From the NCBI GenBank assembly GCA_020796225.1, contig CM036755.1, positions 60,996,652 to 61,060,651 of the forward strand: 64,000 nt of DNA, given 5' to 3'. Both the position numbers and the translations under genes were made by a program. Of the stretch, positions 53,243-64,000 are shown one piece after another; the stretch's first letter is position 1; each line of letters opens with the position of its first letter. Source of the DNA: Arion vulgaris. Lineage: Eukaryota > Mollusca > Gastropoda > Stylommatophora > Arionidae. The notes below the pieces were generated by a model. It made no database searches, was not told the DNA's origin, and saw nothing but the letters and a program-made list of their open reading frames with translations.

Positions 53243-55553
53243 TCTATATGAAGATTTCAGGGCCATGAACGAGCTCTCTTCTATATGAAGATTTCAGGGC
53301 CATGAACGAGCTCTCTTCTATATGAAGATTTCAGGGACATGAACGAGCTCTCTTCTATATGAAGATTTCAGGGACATGAACGAGCTCTCTTCTATATGAA
53401 GATTTCAGGGACATGAACGAGCTCTCTTCTATATGAAGATTTCAGGGACATGAACGAGCTCTCTTCTAAATGAAGATTTCAGGGACATGAACGAGCTCTC
53501 TTCTATATGAAGATTTCAGGGACATGAACGAGATCTCTTCTATATGAAGATTTCAGGGCCATGAACGAGCTCTCTTCTACATGAAGATTTCAGGGCCATG
53601 AACGAGCTCTCTTCTATATGAAGATTTCAGGGACATGAACGAGCTTCTTCTATATGAAGATTTCAGGGACATGAACAGGCTCTCTTCTATATGAAGATTT
53701 CAAGGCCATGAACGAGCTCTCTTCTATATGAAGATTTCAGGGACATGAACGAGCTCTCTTCTATATGAACATTTCAGGGCCATGATCGAGCTCTCTTCTA
53801 TATGAAGATTTCAGGGACATGAACGAGTTCTCTTCTATATGAAGATTTCAGGGACATGAACGAGCTCTCTTCTATATGAAGATTTCAGGGACATGAACGA
53901 GCTCTCTTCTATATGAAGATTTCAGGGCCATGAACGAGCTCTCTTCTAAATGAAGATTTCAGGGCCATGAACGAGCTCTCTTCTATATGAAGATTTCAGG
54001 GACATGAACGAGCTCTCTTCTACATGAAGATTTCAGGGACATGAACGAGCTCTCTTCTAAATGAAGATTTCAGGGACATGAACGAGCTCTCTTCTATATG
54101 AAGATTTCAGGGACATGAACGAGCTCTCTTCTAAATGAAGATTTCAGGGCCATGAACGAGTTCTCTCTAATGAAGATTTCAGGGACATGAACGAGCTCTC
54201 TCTAATGAAGATTTCAGGGACATGAACGAGCTCTCTTCTAAATGAAGATTTCAGGGCCATGAACGAGCTCTCTTCTAAATGAAGATTTCAGGGACATGAA
54301 CGAGCTCTCTTCTAAATGAAGATTTCAGGGACATGAACGAGCTCTCTTCTATATGAAGATTTCAGGGCCATGAACGAGCTCTCTTCTAATGAAGATTTCA
54401 GGACATGAACAGCTCTCTTCTATATGAACATTTCAGGGCCATGATCGAGCTCTCTTCTATATGAAGATTTCAGGGACATGAACGAGTTCTCTTCTATATG
54501 AAGATTTCAGGGACATGAACGAGCTCTCTTCTATATGAAGATTTCAGGGACATGAACGAGCTCTCTTCTATATGAAGATTTCAGGGCCATGAACGAGCTC
54601 TCTTCTAAATGAAGATTTCAAGGCCATGAACGAGCTCTCTTCTATATGAAGATTTCAGGGACATGAACGAGCTTCTTCTAATGAAGATTTCAGGGACATG
54701 AACGAGCTCTCTTCTAAATGAAGATTTCAGGGACATGAACGAGCTCTCTTCTATATGAAGATTTCAGGGACATGAACGAGCTCTCTTCTAAATGAAGATT
54801 TCAGGGCCATGAACGAGTTTCTCTATATGAAGATTTCAGGGACATGAACGAGCTCTCTTCTATATGAAGATTTCAGGGACATGAAGAGCTCTCTTCTAAT
54901 GAAGATTTCAGGGACATGAACGAGCTCTCTTCTATATGAAGATTTCAGGGCCATGAACGAGCTCTCTTCTATATGAAGATTTCAGGGACATGAACGAGCT
55001 CTCTTCTAATGAAGATTTCAGGGCATGAACGAGCTCTCTTCTATATGAAGATTTCAGGGCCATGATCGAGCTCTCTTCTATATGAAGATTTCAGGGACAT
55101 GAACGAGTTCTCTTCTATATAAGATTTCAGGGACATGAACGAGCTCTCTTCTATATGAAGATTTCAGGGACATGAACGAGCTCTCTTCTAAATGAAGATT
55201 TCAGGGCCATGAACGAGCTCTCTTCTATATGAAGATTTCAGGGACATGAACGAGCTCTCTTCTATATGAAGATTTCAGGGAAATGAACGAGCTCTCTTCT
55301 ACATGAAGATTTCAGGCCATGAACGAGCTCTCTTCTATATGAAGATTTCAGGGACATGAACGAGCTCTCTTCTATATGAAGATTTCAGGGACATGAACGA
55401 GCTCTCTTCTATATGAAGATTTCAGGGACATGAACGAGCTCTCTTCTATATGAAGATTTCAGGGACATGAACGAGCTCTCTTCTATATTAAGATTTCAGG
55501 GACATGAACGAGCTCTCTTCTATATGAAGATTTCAGGGCCATGAACGAGCTCT
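53243..55553 (+). repeat. 37-bp minisatellite array, about 62 units, SINE-C-like
   Basis: The unit is GAGCTCTCTT+CTATATGAAG+ATTTCAGGGA+CATGAAC, with variants GGCC/GGAC and TATATG/AAATG. Its reverse complement aligns with the SINE-C core: GTTC(A/G)TG..CTGAAATCTTC followed by a TAAGAA-AGAG-like end. Some rarer variants recur in blocks (for example GAACATTTCAG with CATGATCGAG at 53768, 54428). 37 is not a multiple of 3, so no long frame exists. Confidence 0.95.
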
Positions 55554-55559
55554 CTTAAA

Positions 55560-55985
55560 AGAACATGAGATAGTATCCAGTGTTAATTTTAAGGTGGTAA
55601 CAATTTGTATACATTTCTTGTTTTTAGCGGTGTTATTTGTTCACGCCTGGGCAGCAACTTTCTAGTTTACTTTGATCCATTTTTAACTGTCAAGTTTGTT
55701 AGTAGTATTTTGCGTTTCTTCTTATCAAATTTCGAACACGTTAAAACATCTTTGTGATATGCATGGTTAGCGCCTACAATGTGTCATGTGGGAAAACTCG
55801 GTGCAATGAAGTCAATTTTTTGGTTATAGACCCTTAGACGTTATTACGCTGCGCCCCCTACCTCCTCCCGGAAGGCACCTAAGCCATGTAGCACATCCAC
55901 ATCATAAGTCTATTTATATCATCCAACAGGACACACATTTGTAAAGACAAGTAACTGTGAGATTTTACAAACAGAGAAACTTCAC
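55560..55985. other. Spacer with a SINE-A tail remnant
   Basis: There is no gene. 'AAAACTCGGTGCAATGAAGT' at 55793-55812 followed by 'TTATAGACCC' resembles the 3' part of SINE-A. Confidence 0.5.
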
Positions 55986-55994
55986 ATTAAAGTA

Positions 55995-56145
55995 CACCAT
56001 CATCAAATAGCTTGTCCTGAGCAGAACTTTGCTTCTCCTCGTCCCTCCCACCAACATAATTTCTCTCTCTCATAGGCCAGATGTCCTGCCTCTGAAGACG
56101 TCATGTTCAAACCATCAGTTACATCCTGAATCCATCGTGCCTACC
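55995..56145 (-). pseudogene. RTE-type LINE 3' end, minus strand
   Basis: Plus strand: 'ACCATCATCAAATAGCTTGT', 'CCTGAGCAGAACTTTGC', 'GCCAGATGTCCTGCCTCTGA' and 'AGTTACATCCTGAATCCATC', the reverse complement of 39055-39190. The 69-bp array starts where the LINE match stops. Confidence 0.9.
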
Positions 56146-56660
56146 TTCCTGGCAGTGACCATACTGGTCCATGACCATAGCCATTGTCTCTTACAGGATC
56201 CTCTGCCTACCTTCCTGGAAGTGACCATACTGGTCCATGACCGTAACCATTGTCTCTATTACAGAGATCCTCTGCCTACCTTCCTGGCAGTGACCATACT
56301 GGTCCATGACCATAGCCATTGTCTCTATTACAGAGATCCTCTGCCTACCTTCCTGGCAGTGACCATACTGTCCATGCCTAATGTCTTATTCAGATCTTGC
56401 TGTTGGGGTTTCCTAGGCATTGTCTTGAAGGTCCTCTGCCATTTCCTTCCTGGCAGTGACCATACTGGTCCATGACCATAGCCATTGTCTCTATTACAGA
56501 GATCCTCTGCCTACCTTCCTGAAGTGACCATACTGTCCATGACGTAACCATTGTCTCTATTACAGAGATCCTCTGTCTACCTTCCTGGCAGTGACCATAC
56601 TAGTCCATGACCATAGCCATTGTCTCTATTACAGAGATCCTCTGTCTACCTTTACGAGTT
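56143..56660 (+). repeat. 69-bp tandem repeat, about 7 units
   Basis: The unit includes 'CTACCTTCCTGGCAGTGACC', 'ATACTGGTCCATGACCATAG' and 'CCATTGTCTCTATTACAGAG'+'ATCCTCTGC'. 69 bp is 23 codons, so a frame stays open ('RDPLPTFLAVTILVHDHSH'), but it is repeat-driven. One unit near 56370-56440 is strongly diverged. Confidence 0.9.
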
Positions 56661-57190
56661 TTGAGACCATAACCATTGATACTCTGTCGGCTGCTCCCTC
56701 ACTCATCCACCACCTGCTCCCATGGTTTCCACGTGACCCCACTGGGAAGGGGGTTAAACGGATACTCCACCTTGCCCAAGGATGTCCCGTATACTAGCGG
56801 AGGGTAAGGGGCGCCTTACTCTCCTTTGATATATGTTTTCTTCTACCCCGCTACCCGTATTAAAGTACTACATTTGAGTTATACTTTAATATAGTATCAG
56901 ATCTGATAAATGATAATGTAGCCGTCAGAGTTGACTCAGACCAAAAAGTGGATCGCTTCTCGGCTTTCTAGCAAAGATCACAGTGTAGTGCTCACCGCTT
57001 GGTCGCGGCCAGAGAGTGGGAGTCTTCATAAGACCAACTCTTATACACTTAAGCAAGCTCCTAGAAACTCTCATCCGGAACAATGAAACACTCGGAATTT
57101 ACTCATTCAACCGTACTGTTTCCACTCGTTACAGCTCTCATGGGAAGGCCCACTTTTTTACAGTGGAAATATACAATATATATATATATG
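56661..57190. other. Unassigned sequence
   Basis: A GC-richer stretch (56690-56815) contains 'CCTTGCCCAAGGATGTCCCG' and similar. It shows no motif I can assign. There is no gene. Confidence 0.45.
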
Positions 57191-57194
57191 TAAG

Positions 57195-57359
57195 CAGTGG
57201 CGGCTCGTGATCACTATTGTTGGTGGGGCCAGAGAGATATTTTTGGAAAAATCATAGTTTCGGTAAGGATATATTTTAATGTAGAAAATAATAAATACAC
57301 GTTACACCTTATTTTTGGTGGGCCCGGCCCCACTGGCCCTTAATGACGAGCCGTCACTG
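57195..57359. mobile_element. 165-bp hAT-type MITE, inverted relative to 17259
   Basis: CAGTGGCGGCTCGTG at the left and ..ACGAGCCGTCACTG at the right (one mismatch between arms). Flanks TATGTAAG and TATATAAG make an 8-bp TSD with one mismatch. It has the same length as 17259-17423, and the 'GGCCCTTAATGACGAGCC' side is at the opposite end. Confidence 0.9.
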
Positions 57360-57613
57360 TATATAAGCTTAAATGATTTAACTAATGGCTTACCATTAAG
57401 CGAGCTCTGGGGGAAATTATAAATCTTTGCTGCAACCGAGATATTTGTATAGCAACTGCCGATGACCAGTAAGAAGCGCGCATGAGAGGTCAATTCTTTT
57501 GCTGTGAGCTTGGATTGCCTAGTCAGACGAATCACTCTAGTGTAAGTTTAATGTTGTGCAACTGAGCACCGCAACGTCAATGAAATAAGACGACAAAACA
57601 ATACATGATTTAA

Positions 57614-59607
57614 CCATTGACGTACACAGACATTTTACTAGGTGGATGTTGACGTACACAGACATTTTACTAGGTGGATGTTGATGTACACAGACATTTT
57701 ACTAGGTGGATGTTGATGTACACAGACATTTTACTAGGTGGATGTTGATGTACACAGACATTTTACTAGGTGGATGTTGATGTACACAGACATTTTACTA
57801 GGTGGATGTTGATGTACACAGACATTTTACTAGGTGGATGTTGACGTACACAGACATTTTACTAGGTGGATGTTGATGTACACAGACATTTTACTAGGTG
57901 GATGTTGACGTACACAGACATTTTACTAGGTGGATGTTGATGTACACAGACATTTTACTAGGTGGATGTTGACGTACACAGACATTTTACTAGGTGGATG
58001 TTGACGTACACAGACATTTTACTAGGTGGATATTGACGTACACAGACATTTTACTAGGTGGATGTTGACGTACACAGACATTTACTAGGTGGATGTTGAC
58101 GCTACCAGACATTTTACTAGGTGGATGTTGACTAGCAAGAATTTTACTAGGTGATGTTGATGTCACAGACATTTTACTAGGTGAATGTTACATCACTAGA
58201 CATTTATACTAGTAGATAGTGACGTACACAGACATTTTACTAGGTGATGTTGATTACTAGACATTTTACTAGGTTGGATGCTTGACAGTACAGACATTTT
58301 ACTAGTGGATGTTGACGTAACAGACATTTTACTAGGTGGATGTTGACATGTACACAGACATTTTACTAGTGGATATTGAGCATACTAGACATTTTACAAG
58401 TGGATGTTGACATTAGCACAAATTTTACTAGGTGATTTGAGCGAAATTGAATTTTACTAGTGGATATTGAGTAACAGACATTTTAACTAGGTGATGTTGA
58501 TTGATACAGACATTTTAACTAGGTGGTATGTTGACGTCCGACATTTTACATAGGTGATGTGACGATTACACAGACATTTTACTAGGTGGATGTTGAGTCG
58601 AACAGAATTTTATTAATGGTGGATATTTGACGTACCAGACATTCTTACTAGGTGGATTTTACGTCATACAGACATTTTACATAGGTGGATGTTGACTACA
58701 CAGACATTTTACTAGGTGGATGTTGATGGTACACAGACATTTTTACTAGGTGGAATTGATGTACAAGACATTTTACTAGGTGGATATTGACGTACAAGAC
58801 ATTTACGAGTAGTGGTATGTTGACGACACGGACATTTTACTAGGTGGATGTTGACTCACAGACATTTTACTAGAGTGGATATTGACGTGACACAGACATT
58901 ATAGGTGGATGTTGACGTACACAGACATTTTACTAGGTTGGATGTGACCATTAACAGACATTTTACTGGTGGATGTTACGCACACAGACATTTTCTAGTG
59001 AATGTTGCTCAGAAGTGTCTTATAGTGATATGACGTACCTCATGATTACTATGGATTACGCTACACAACTTTTACTAGTGATGTTGATGTAACAGACATT
59101 TACTAGGTGATATTGACGTCACAGACATTTTACTAGGTGGATGTTGACGTACACAGACATTTTACTAGGTGGATGTTGACGTACACAGACATTTTACTAG
59201 GTGGATGTTGACGTAACAGACATTTTACTAGGTGGATATTGACGTAACAGACATTTTACTAGGTGGATGTTGATACACAGACATTTACTAGTGGGTGTTG
59301 ACGTACACAGACATTTTACTAGGTGGATGTTGACGTAACAGACATTTTACTAGGTGATGTTGACGTCACAGACATTTTACTAGGTGGATATTGACGTACA
59401 CAGACATTTTACTAGGTGGATGTTGACGTACACAGACATTTTACTAGGTGGATATTGACGTACACAGACATTTTACTAGGTGGATGTTGACGACAGACAT
59501 TTACTAGGTGGATATTGACGTACACAGACATTTTACTAGGTGGATATTGACTTACACAGACATTTTACTAGGTGGATATTGACGTACACAGACATTTTAC
59601 TAGGTGG
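57614..59607 (+). repeat. 32-bp minisatellite array, about 62 units, decayed centre
   Basis: The unit is TTGACGTACA+CAGACATTTT+ACTAGGTGGATG (32 bp), with variants GATGTAC and GATATTG. Units at 57614-58080 and 59120-59607 are nearly perfect, while 58081-59110 carries an indel in almost every unit. Four reading frames show stops, so it is not coding. Confidence 0.95.
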
Positions 59608-59639
59608 GTGCAAAATAATTTCTTTTTAAAGGTAGTTGG

Positions 59640-60268
59640 TAGTTTATAATAATTCCGTTGTACCGTTATACGTTATATAGGGTCTGCAAGCAATTTATCC
59701 ATACCGCTCTATCCTGGACATCTCGCTCAATGTCCTCCATGGAACTAAGACCGATATTTCTTGCCTCTCTCAGCAAAGTTCGTTTCAGGGTCTCGTTAGG
59801 TCGTCCTCTCTTTCTTGAAATCGTTACATCCCACTTTAATGCCTGATTTGATATTCTTTGAACATGTCAACTCAAGGTGTATCCAACATATCTCCATCTT
59901 CTCCTTCTTACAACCGTTATTACTAGTGGTTCACCAGAAATTTCCTCACTTCTGAATTCGTTTCATTTTATGTTCATTATTTTTCGCAGACATTTATTTT
60001 CAAATGCATTCAACTTGCTTTCTATATCTTTAGTCATTTTACAACTCTCACTGGCATATGTTAGGATTGATACAACATTTGATTTGAAAATTCGTAATTT
60101 AGTTTTAATACTATATAACTTGCAGTTCCATATTTTATTTAGACTTTTAAAAGCTGATGTTGCTTTGACAATTAGCACTATAATTTCGTTGGTATTTTTT
60201 GATGCGGAAATTGAGATTAGATTCATATCAGATATAACTGTAGACTCCATGTATGTAACTATTATGTT
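59640..60268 (-). pseudogene. LINE ORF2 thumb and C-terminus (classic RTE-like)
   Basis: Minus strand in order: 'SAFKSLNKIWNCKLYSIKTK' (60095-60160 region), 'LRIFKSNVVSILTYASESCK', 'MTKDIESKLNAFENKCLRKI', and after a frame break 'ALKWDVTISRKRGRPNETLK' and 'TLLREARNIGLSSMEDIERD'. The order S-Y---E-C, 'T----KL--F--KCLR-I', 'RKRGRP---W' and 'W--' is the RTE/Jockey-like ORF2 end. It is dead, and the 5' part is missing. Confidence 0.85.
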
Positions 60269-60271
60269 TGA

Positions 60272-60650
60272 TTGATTGATTGATTGATAGGACCATAAGC
60301 AGTGCACTTCGTTGATTAACCATGTTTCTCCGATCTCTCTCTAACACAGTAAGACCTCAGCGGCAGTGCACGAACTCCGTAGCACCGACGAGTGTACCTG
60401 AAGTCATTTTGAAGATCGCGAAACTATTTTTGTATGAATTTTATTTTTAATCTTCTCTAATAAATTTTGCCCGGGCAGCGGCTTTCCAGCCTGCTCTTCT
60501 CGATGTTGGGCTGCCAAGGGTTTTTTACGTGCTTAAATTGAACACGAGACCTACATTTTATCGTCCGTCTCCGATAGGGCTAGGAACTCGATCTCACCTA
60601 CACTGAGATTAGGAATGTCTGGTAAAATATGCTGATGGCTCCACGAGGGA
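60272..60650 (-). mobile_element. SINE-C, nearly complete minus-strand copy
   Basis: A (TTGA)n tail at 60268-60288, then 'GTGCACTTCGTTGATTAACC', 'GCACGAACTCCGTAGCACCG', 'GCAGCGGCTTTCCAGCC', 'GTCCGTCTCCGATAGGGCTA' and 'CACCTACACTGAGATTAGG'. It matches 2726-3117. Confidence 0.85.
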
Positions 60651-60739
60651 GTAAATCTGGTACCATTCTGAAGATGTTAATGTAGGGCAAGCTTGATGTC
60701 AAACCATCCATAATAACAAAAGTGGCTTTAGGAAAAGAT

Positions 60740-61145
60740 ATAGTACGAGTCAGTGGCACATAAGCACATCGCCGACGACAACACCGGACGGTGTGTTATT
60801 GAGGATGGTTTTACATGCGAGTCCTGCAATATACTCTACACCATCAACCGTAAACGTTGTAACAAGGCATATATAGGCGAAACTGGCAAAAGGTTTAGTG
60901 ACCGTTTCGGCCAACACTTACATATATTCACAAACGCTTTGTGACCCATGTAGCCACTCATTTAAATGGAAGGACCATTTGGTAGCTCGCGATATCCAGG
61001 TAACAGCCATCCTATCATGTCCATGTTCCTCTCATGATCGAAGTCGATTTGCTCTAGAAAGTTGTCTTATATCTTTATATGGTACCGTGCGACCTCATGG
61101 ATTCCACCTCATGGATTCAACGCACTACATTCCTAAGCTTCTTTA
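60740..61145 (+). pseudogene. Penelope-like element GIY-YIG endonuclease domain
   Basis: It encodes 'CESCNILYTINRKRCNKAYI' then 'GETGKRFSDRFGQHLH', and after a +1-type shift near 60944 'ATHLNGKDHLV', 'DIQVTAILSCPCSSHDRS' and 'LESCLISLYGTVRPHG'. 'YTI' (about 60837) and 'YIG' (60870-60878) form the GIY-YIG signature. The arginine in 'GKRFSDRF' and the glutamate GAA at 61057-61059 are the other expected active-site residues. In Penelope-like elements this domain follows the RT. The RT is missing, and the frameshift makes it non-functional. Confidence 0.85.
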
Positions 61146-61510
61146 CTTTCTCTTCTGATGCTTCATATGCCATATGTGTGTATGTTAAATGTATATATGT
61201 TAGGTATATATTATTGTTTATCTTCTTTTTTTCCACTTCTAGTTTTTATTTGCATCGATTTCGTTATTCGTTTTTAGTCACAGATTTTCATTTTAGGGCT
61301 GTTAGGGATTTATTGTCTGATACTATATGTTCATTGTCGTATAACATGTACATTTCTTCACTTCTGGTGTATCCTTTGCTTGATAAATACATTTTGACTG
61401 AAAGGTTATATGTATTATTATTGTTTTTTGTACTTTGTAAAGCTACAGTTCTTTGTTTTATAATGTTTCGCCATTTCTACATAGTTTTACTGCAATCTTC
61501 CCTTATATCA
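61146..61510 (+). mobile_element. Penelope-like 3' untranslated region, copy 2
   Basis: It is collinear with 46640-46833 and 47514-47673: 'TTATTTGCATCGATTTCGTT', 'ATTCGTTTTTAGTCACAGAT', 'GTATTATTATTGTTTTTTGT' and 'CATTTCTACATAGTTTTACT'. The last about 40 bp are the founding unit of the array that follows. Confidence 0.85.
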
Positions 61511-63162
61511 TTTCTACATAGTTTTACTGCAATCTTCCCTTGTATCATTTCTACATAGTTTTACTGCAATCTTCCCTTGTATCATTTCTACATAGTTTTA
61601 CTGCAATCTTCCCTTGTATCGCCATTTCTACATAGTTTTACTGCAATCTTCCCTTGTATCATTTCTACATAGTTTTACTGCAATCTTCCCTTGTATCATT
61701 TCTACATAGTTTTACTGCAATCTTCCCTTGTATCGCCATTTCTACATAGTTTTACTGCAATCTTCCCTTGTATCGCCATTTCTACATAGTTTTACTGCAA
61801 TCTTCCCTTGTATCGCCATTTCTACATAGTTTTACTGCAATCTTCCCTTGTATCATTTCTACATAGTTTTACTGCAATCTTCCCTTGTATCGCCATTTCT
61901 ACATAGTTTTACTGCAATCTTCCCTTATATCATTTCTACATAGTTTTACTGCAATCTTCCCTTGTATCGCCATTTCTACATAGTTTTACTGCAATCTTCC
62001 CTTGTATCGCCATTTCTACATAGTTTTACTGCAATCTTCCCTTGTATCGCCATTTCTACATAGTTTTACTGCAATCTTCCCTTGTATCGCCATTTCTACA
62101 TAGTTTTACTGCAATCTTCCTTGTATCGCCATTTCTACATAGTTTTACGCAATCTTCCTGTATCGCCATTTCTACTAGTTTTACTGCAATCTTCCTTGAT
62201 CGCCATTTCTACATAGTTTTACTGCAATCTTCCCTTGTATCGCCATTTCTCATAGTTTTACTGCAATCTTCCTTGTATGTCGCCATTTCTACATAGTTTT
62301 ACTGCAATCTTCCCTTGTATCGCCATTTCTACATAGTTTTACTGCAATCTTCCCTTGTATCGCCATTTCTACATAGTTTTACTGCAATCTTCCTTGTATC
62401 GCATTCATGTTTCTAATCTTCTTTATGCATTTCTACATGTTTTACTGCAATCTTCCCTTATATCATTTCTACATAGTTTTACTGCAATCTTCCCTTGTAT
62501 CGCCATTTCTACATAGTTTTACTGCAATCTTCCCTTATATCATTTCTACATAGTTTTACTGCAATCTTCCCTTGTATCGCCATTTCTACATAGTTTTACT
62601 GCAATCTTCCTTATATCATTTCTACATAGTTTTACTGCAATCTTCCTTATCATTTCTACATAGTTTTACTGCAATCTTCCCTTATATCATTTCTACATAG
62701 TTTTACTGCAATCTTCCCTTGTATCCCTTTCTATAGTTTACTGCAATCTTCCTATATCATCTAAGTATCTTCTATCATTTCTCATAGTTTTACTGCAATC
62801 TTCCTTATATCATTTCTACATATTTTACGAATCTTCCTTATATTTCTACATAGTTTTACTGCAATCTTCCTTATATCATTTTACTAGTTTTACTGTTCCT
62901 ATCATTTCATAGTTTACTGCAATCTTCCTATATCATTTCTACATAGTTTATGCACTGCAATCTTCCCTTATATCATTTCTACATAGTTTTACTGCAATCT
63001 TCCCTTGTATCGCCATTTCTACATAGTTTTACTGCAATCTTCCTTATATCATTTCTACATAGTTTTACTGCAATCTTCCTTTATCATTTCTACATAGTTT
63101 TACTGTCAATCTTCCTTGTATCGCCATTTCTACATAGTTTTACTGCAATCTTCCCTTATATC
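61470..63162 (+). repeat. 37/40-bp minisatellite array from the Penelope 3' terminus, about 43 units
   Basis: The unit is CATTTCTACA+TAGTTTTACT+GCAATCTTCC+CTTGTATCGC (40 bp), or 37 bp where 'CGC' is absent ('TATCATTTCTAC'). The unique single-copy equivalent ends copy 1 of the Penelope region (47640-47668: 'GCTACATAGTTTGACTACAG', 'TCTTCCCTTA'). The centre (62130-62960) is indel-rich. Confidence 0.95.
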
Positions 63163-63164
63163 GA

Positions 63165-63540
63165 AAACACATTTTTCGATTAATAATTTGTAAGGGTTTT
63201 AATGCAAATGTTAAAATGATTTCCCAAGATAAAACGTATTATTTCAGAAAGTTTATCACACGGAACTGTCGCACAAAACGCATAAAGGATAAAGACAGGA
63301 GATCTAAACAAGATGCGTTAAAAGCCTGCTTAAAATGCAGTATCGTTTTCTGATCTTATCAATGAATTATCACGTGATATATATACACATCGCAGTATTT
63401 TTTATCGATACCAAGGTCATTGACAAATTCTTCAACATCGTAGAGTATATCGCTTTCTTCTCTTCCTCCATTTACTTTTTTATGGAAGTGTGGGAGGTGG
63501 GGGCTGGAGAGATCTTGTGTGTGCTTGTTTTAAGGCACTG
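63165..63540. other. Unassigned AT-rich sequence
   Basis: I see no gene or repeat between the array and the terminal LINE. A short G-rich stretch ('GTGGGAGGTGGGGGCTGG', 63488-63505) stands out. Confidence 0.5.
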
Positions 63541-63544
63541 TGTA

Positions 63545-63990
63545 AGCTGATATTCATCTTCAAAGGCTGTTCTTGATGCCGTCTCTCCATATCTTGCGTG
63601 GTCTTCCTCTTGCTTTGTACTCGTTATACTGTTTCTGTGTGGCTCTCTGTGGTAGAAGATACCAGGACATTCTTAATAGCTCTGAAGTCGGCGAAGGTCT
63701 GCCTGCATGGCGGGAGCGCCAGTCAAATGGTAAGCAGGCTTTCACGAAAAAATCAGAAGCGCTTTACCAGACGTTATGGCTAACGCCCGAATTCACAGCA
63801 GGTGAACGCTGAAGAAAAAGAATGTGTCCAAACCATTTAATCGTTTGTTCTTTTATGAATTGTATAACTGGTTTCATACCCAGTCTTCTTCTGATTTCTT
63901 CATTTCTAATTTTGTCTCTTATTATCACACCTGCAGCTCTTCTCAGACACTTCACCTCCGTCGTTATGATTTTTCCCTCATTAGCTGCTA
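63545..63990 (-). pseudogene. RTE-type LINE ORF2 C-terminus interrupted by a foreign insert
   Basis: Minus strand 63821-63955 encodes 'CLRRAAGVIIRDKIRNEEIR', 'RRLGMKPVIQFIKEQTIKWF' and GH. After the insert, 63560-63674 continues 'RMSWYLLPQRATQKQYNEYK' and 'ARGRPRKIWRDGIKNSL'. With the insert removed it is collinear with 50070-50425. It runs off the window's right end, so its 5' extent is unknown. Confidence 0.85.
63675..63820 (+). other. Foreign-looking ~146-bp insert in LINE, bacterial-like ORF fragment
   Basis: The segment has no counterpart in the related LINE at 50070-50425 and is visibly richer in GC than its surroundings. The plus frame encodes an open, balanced peptide ('EVGEGLPAWRERQSNGKQAF', 'TKKSEALYQTLWLTPEFTAG' then E-R-stop at 63810-63812) with E. 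coli-like codon choice by eye. I do not recognise the protein. It could be bacterial DNA introduced by transfer, cloning or assembly, or a non-LINE host insertion. Confidence 0.45.
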
Positions 63991-64000
63991 TTATACTTCA

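Overview
This is AT-rich metazoan nuclear DNA from a repeat-dense region. I find no host protein-coding gene and no genuine tRNA or rRNA gene. RTE-type and RNase H-bearing I-type LINE remnants, a Penelope-like element with a GIY-YIG domain, tRNA-headed SINEs, hAT-type MITEs and long minisatellites together suggest a lophotrochozoan, perhaps a gastropod mollusc. That assignment is inference and low to moderate in confidence.

Layout: 1-3.5 kb holds SINEs and LINE tails. 3.6-5.8 kb is a 31-bp array with a MITE inserted in it. 6-7.3 kb holds LINE and SINE pieces. 7.5-10.05 kb is a hAT-like element swollen by a 39-bp array. 10.4-11.9 kb holds LINE fragments and a SINE leading into a 43-bp array (to 14.5 kb). 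14.9-17.4 kb holds SINEs, LINE pieces and a MITE. 17.9-20.2 kb holds decayed short arrays. 21-22.7 kb holds two hAT MITEs and LINE pieces. 23.1-25.6 kb is a 30-bp array. 26.6-28.7 kb is a structurally complete but dead Tc1/mariner-like transposon. 29.6-46.6 kb is a dense nested mixture of SINEs and LINEs. 46.6-47.7 kb is a Penelope 3' region containing a 24-bp array. 48-52 kb holds SINEs, a second 39-bp array and microsatellites. 53.2-55.6 kb is a 37-bp array, 56.1-56.7 kb a 69-bp array and 57.6-59.6 kb a 32-bp array. 59.6-61.5 kb holds a LINE, a SINE and a second Penelope copy whose 3' terminus has become a 37/40-bp array (to 63.2 kb). The window ends in a LINE carrying a foreign-looking insert.

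The genes do not work together as a pathway; the window's coherence is evolutionary. By my reading about 19 kb (roughly 30%) is tandem minisatellite with units of 24-69 bp. Several units can be traced to adjacent transposable-element sequence: the Penelope 3' end, the interior of a hAT-like element, SINE-C, a LINE coding segment, and the (GAA)n tails of SINE-B. The window reads as a nursery in which mobile-element pieces are repeatedly turned into satellites. Repeat names SINE-A to SINE-G are local labels used only here.
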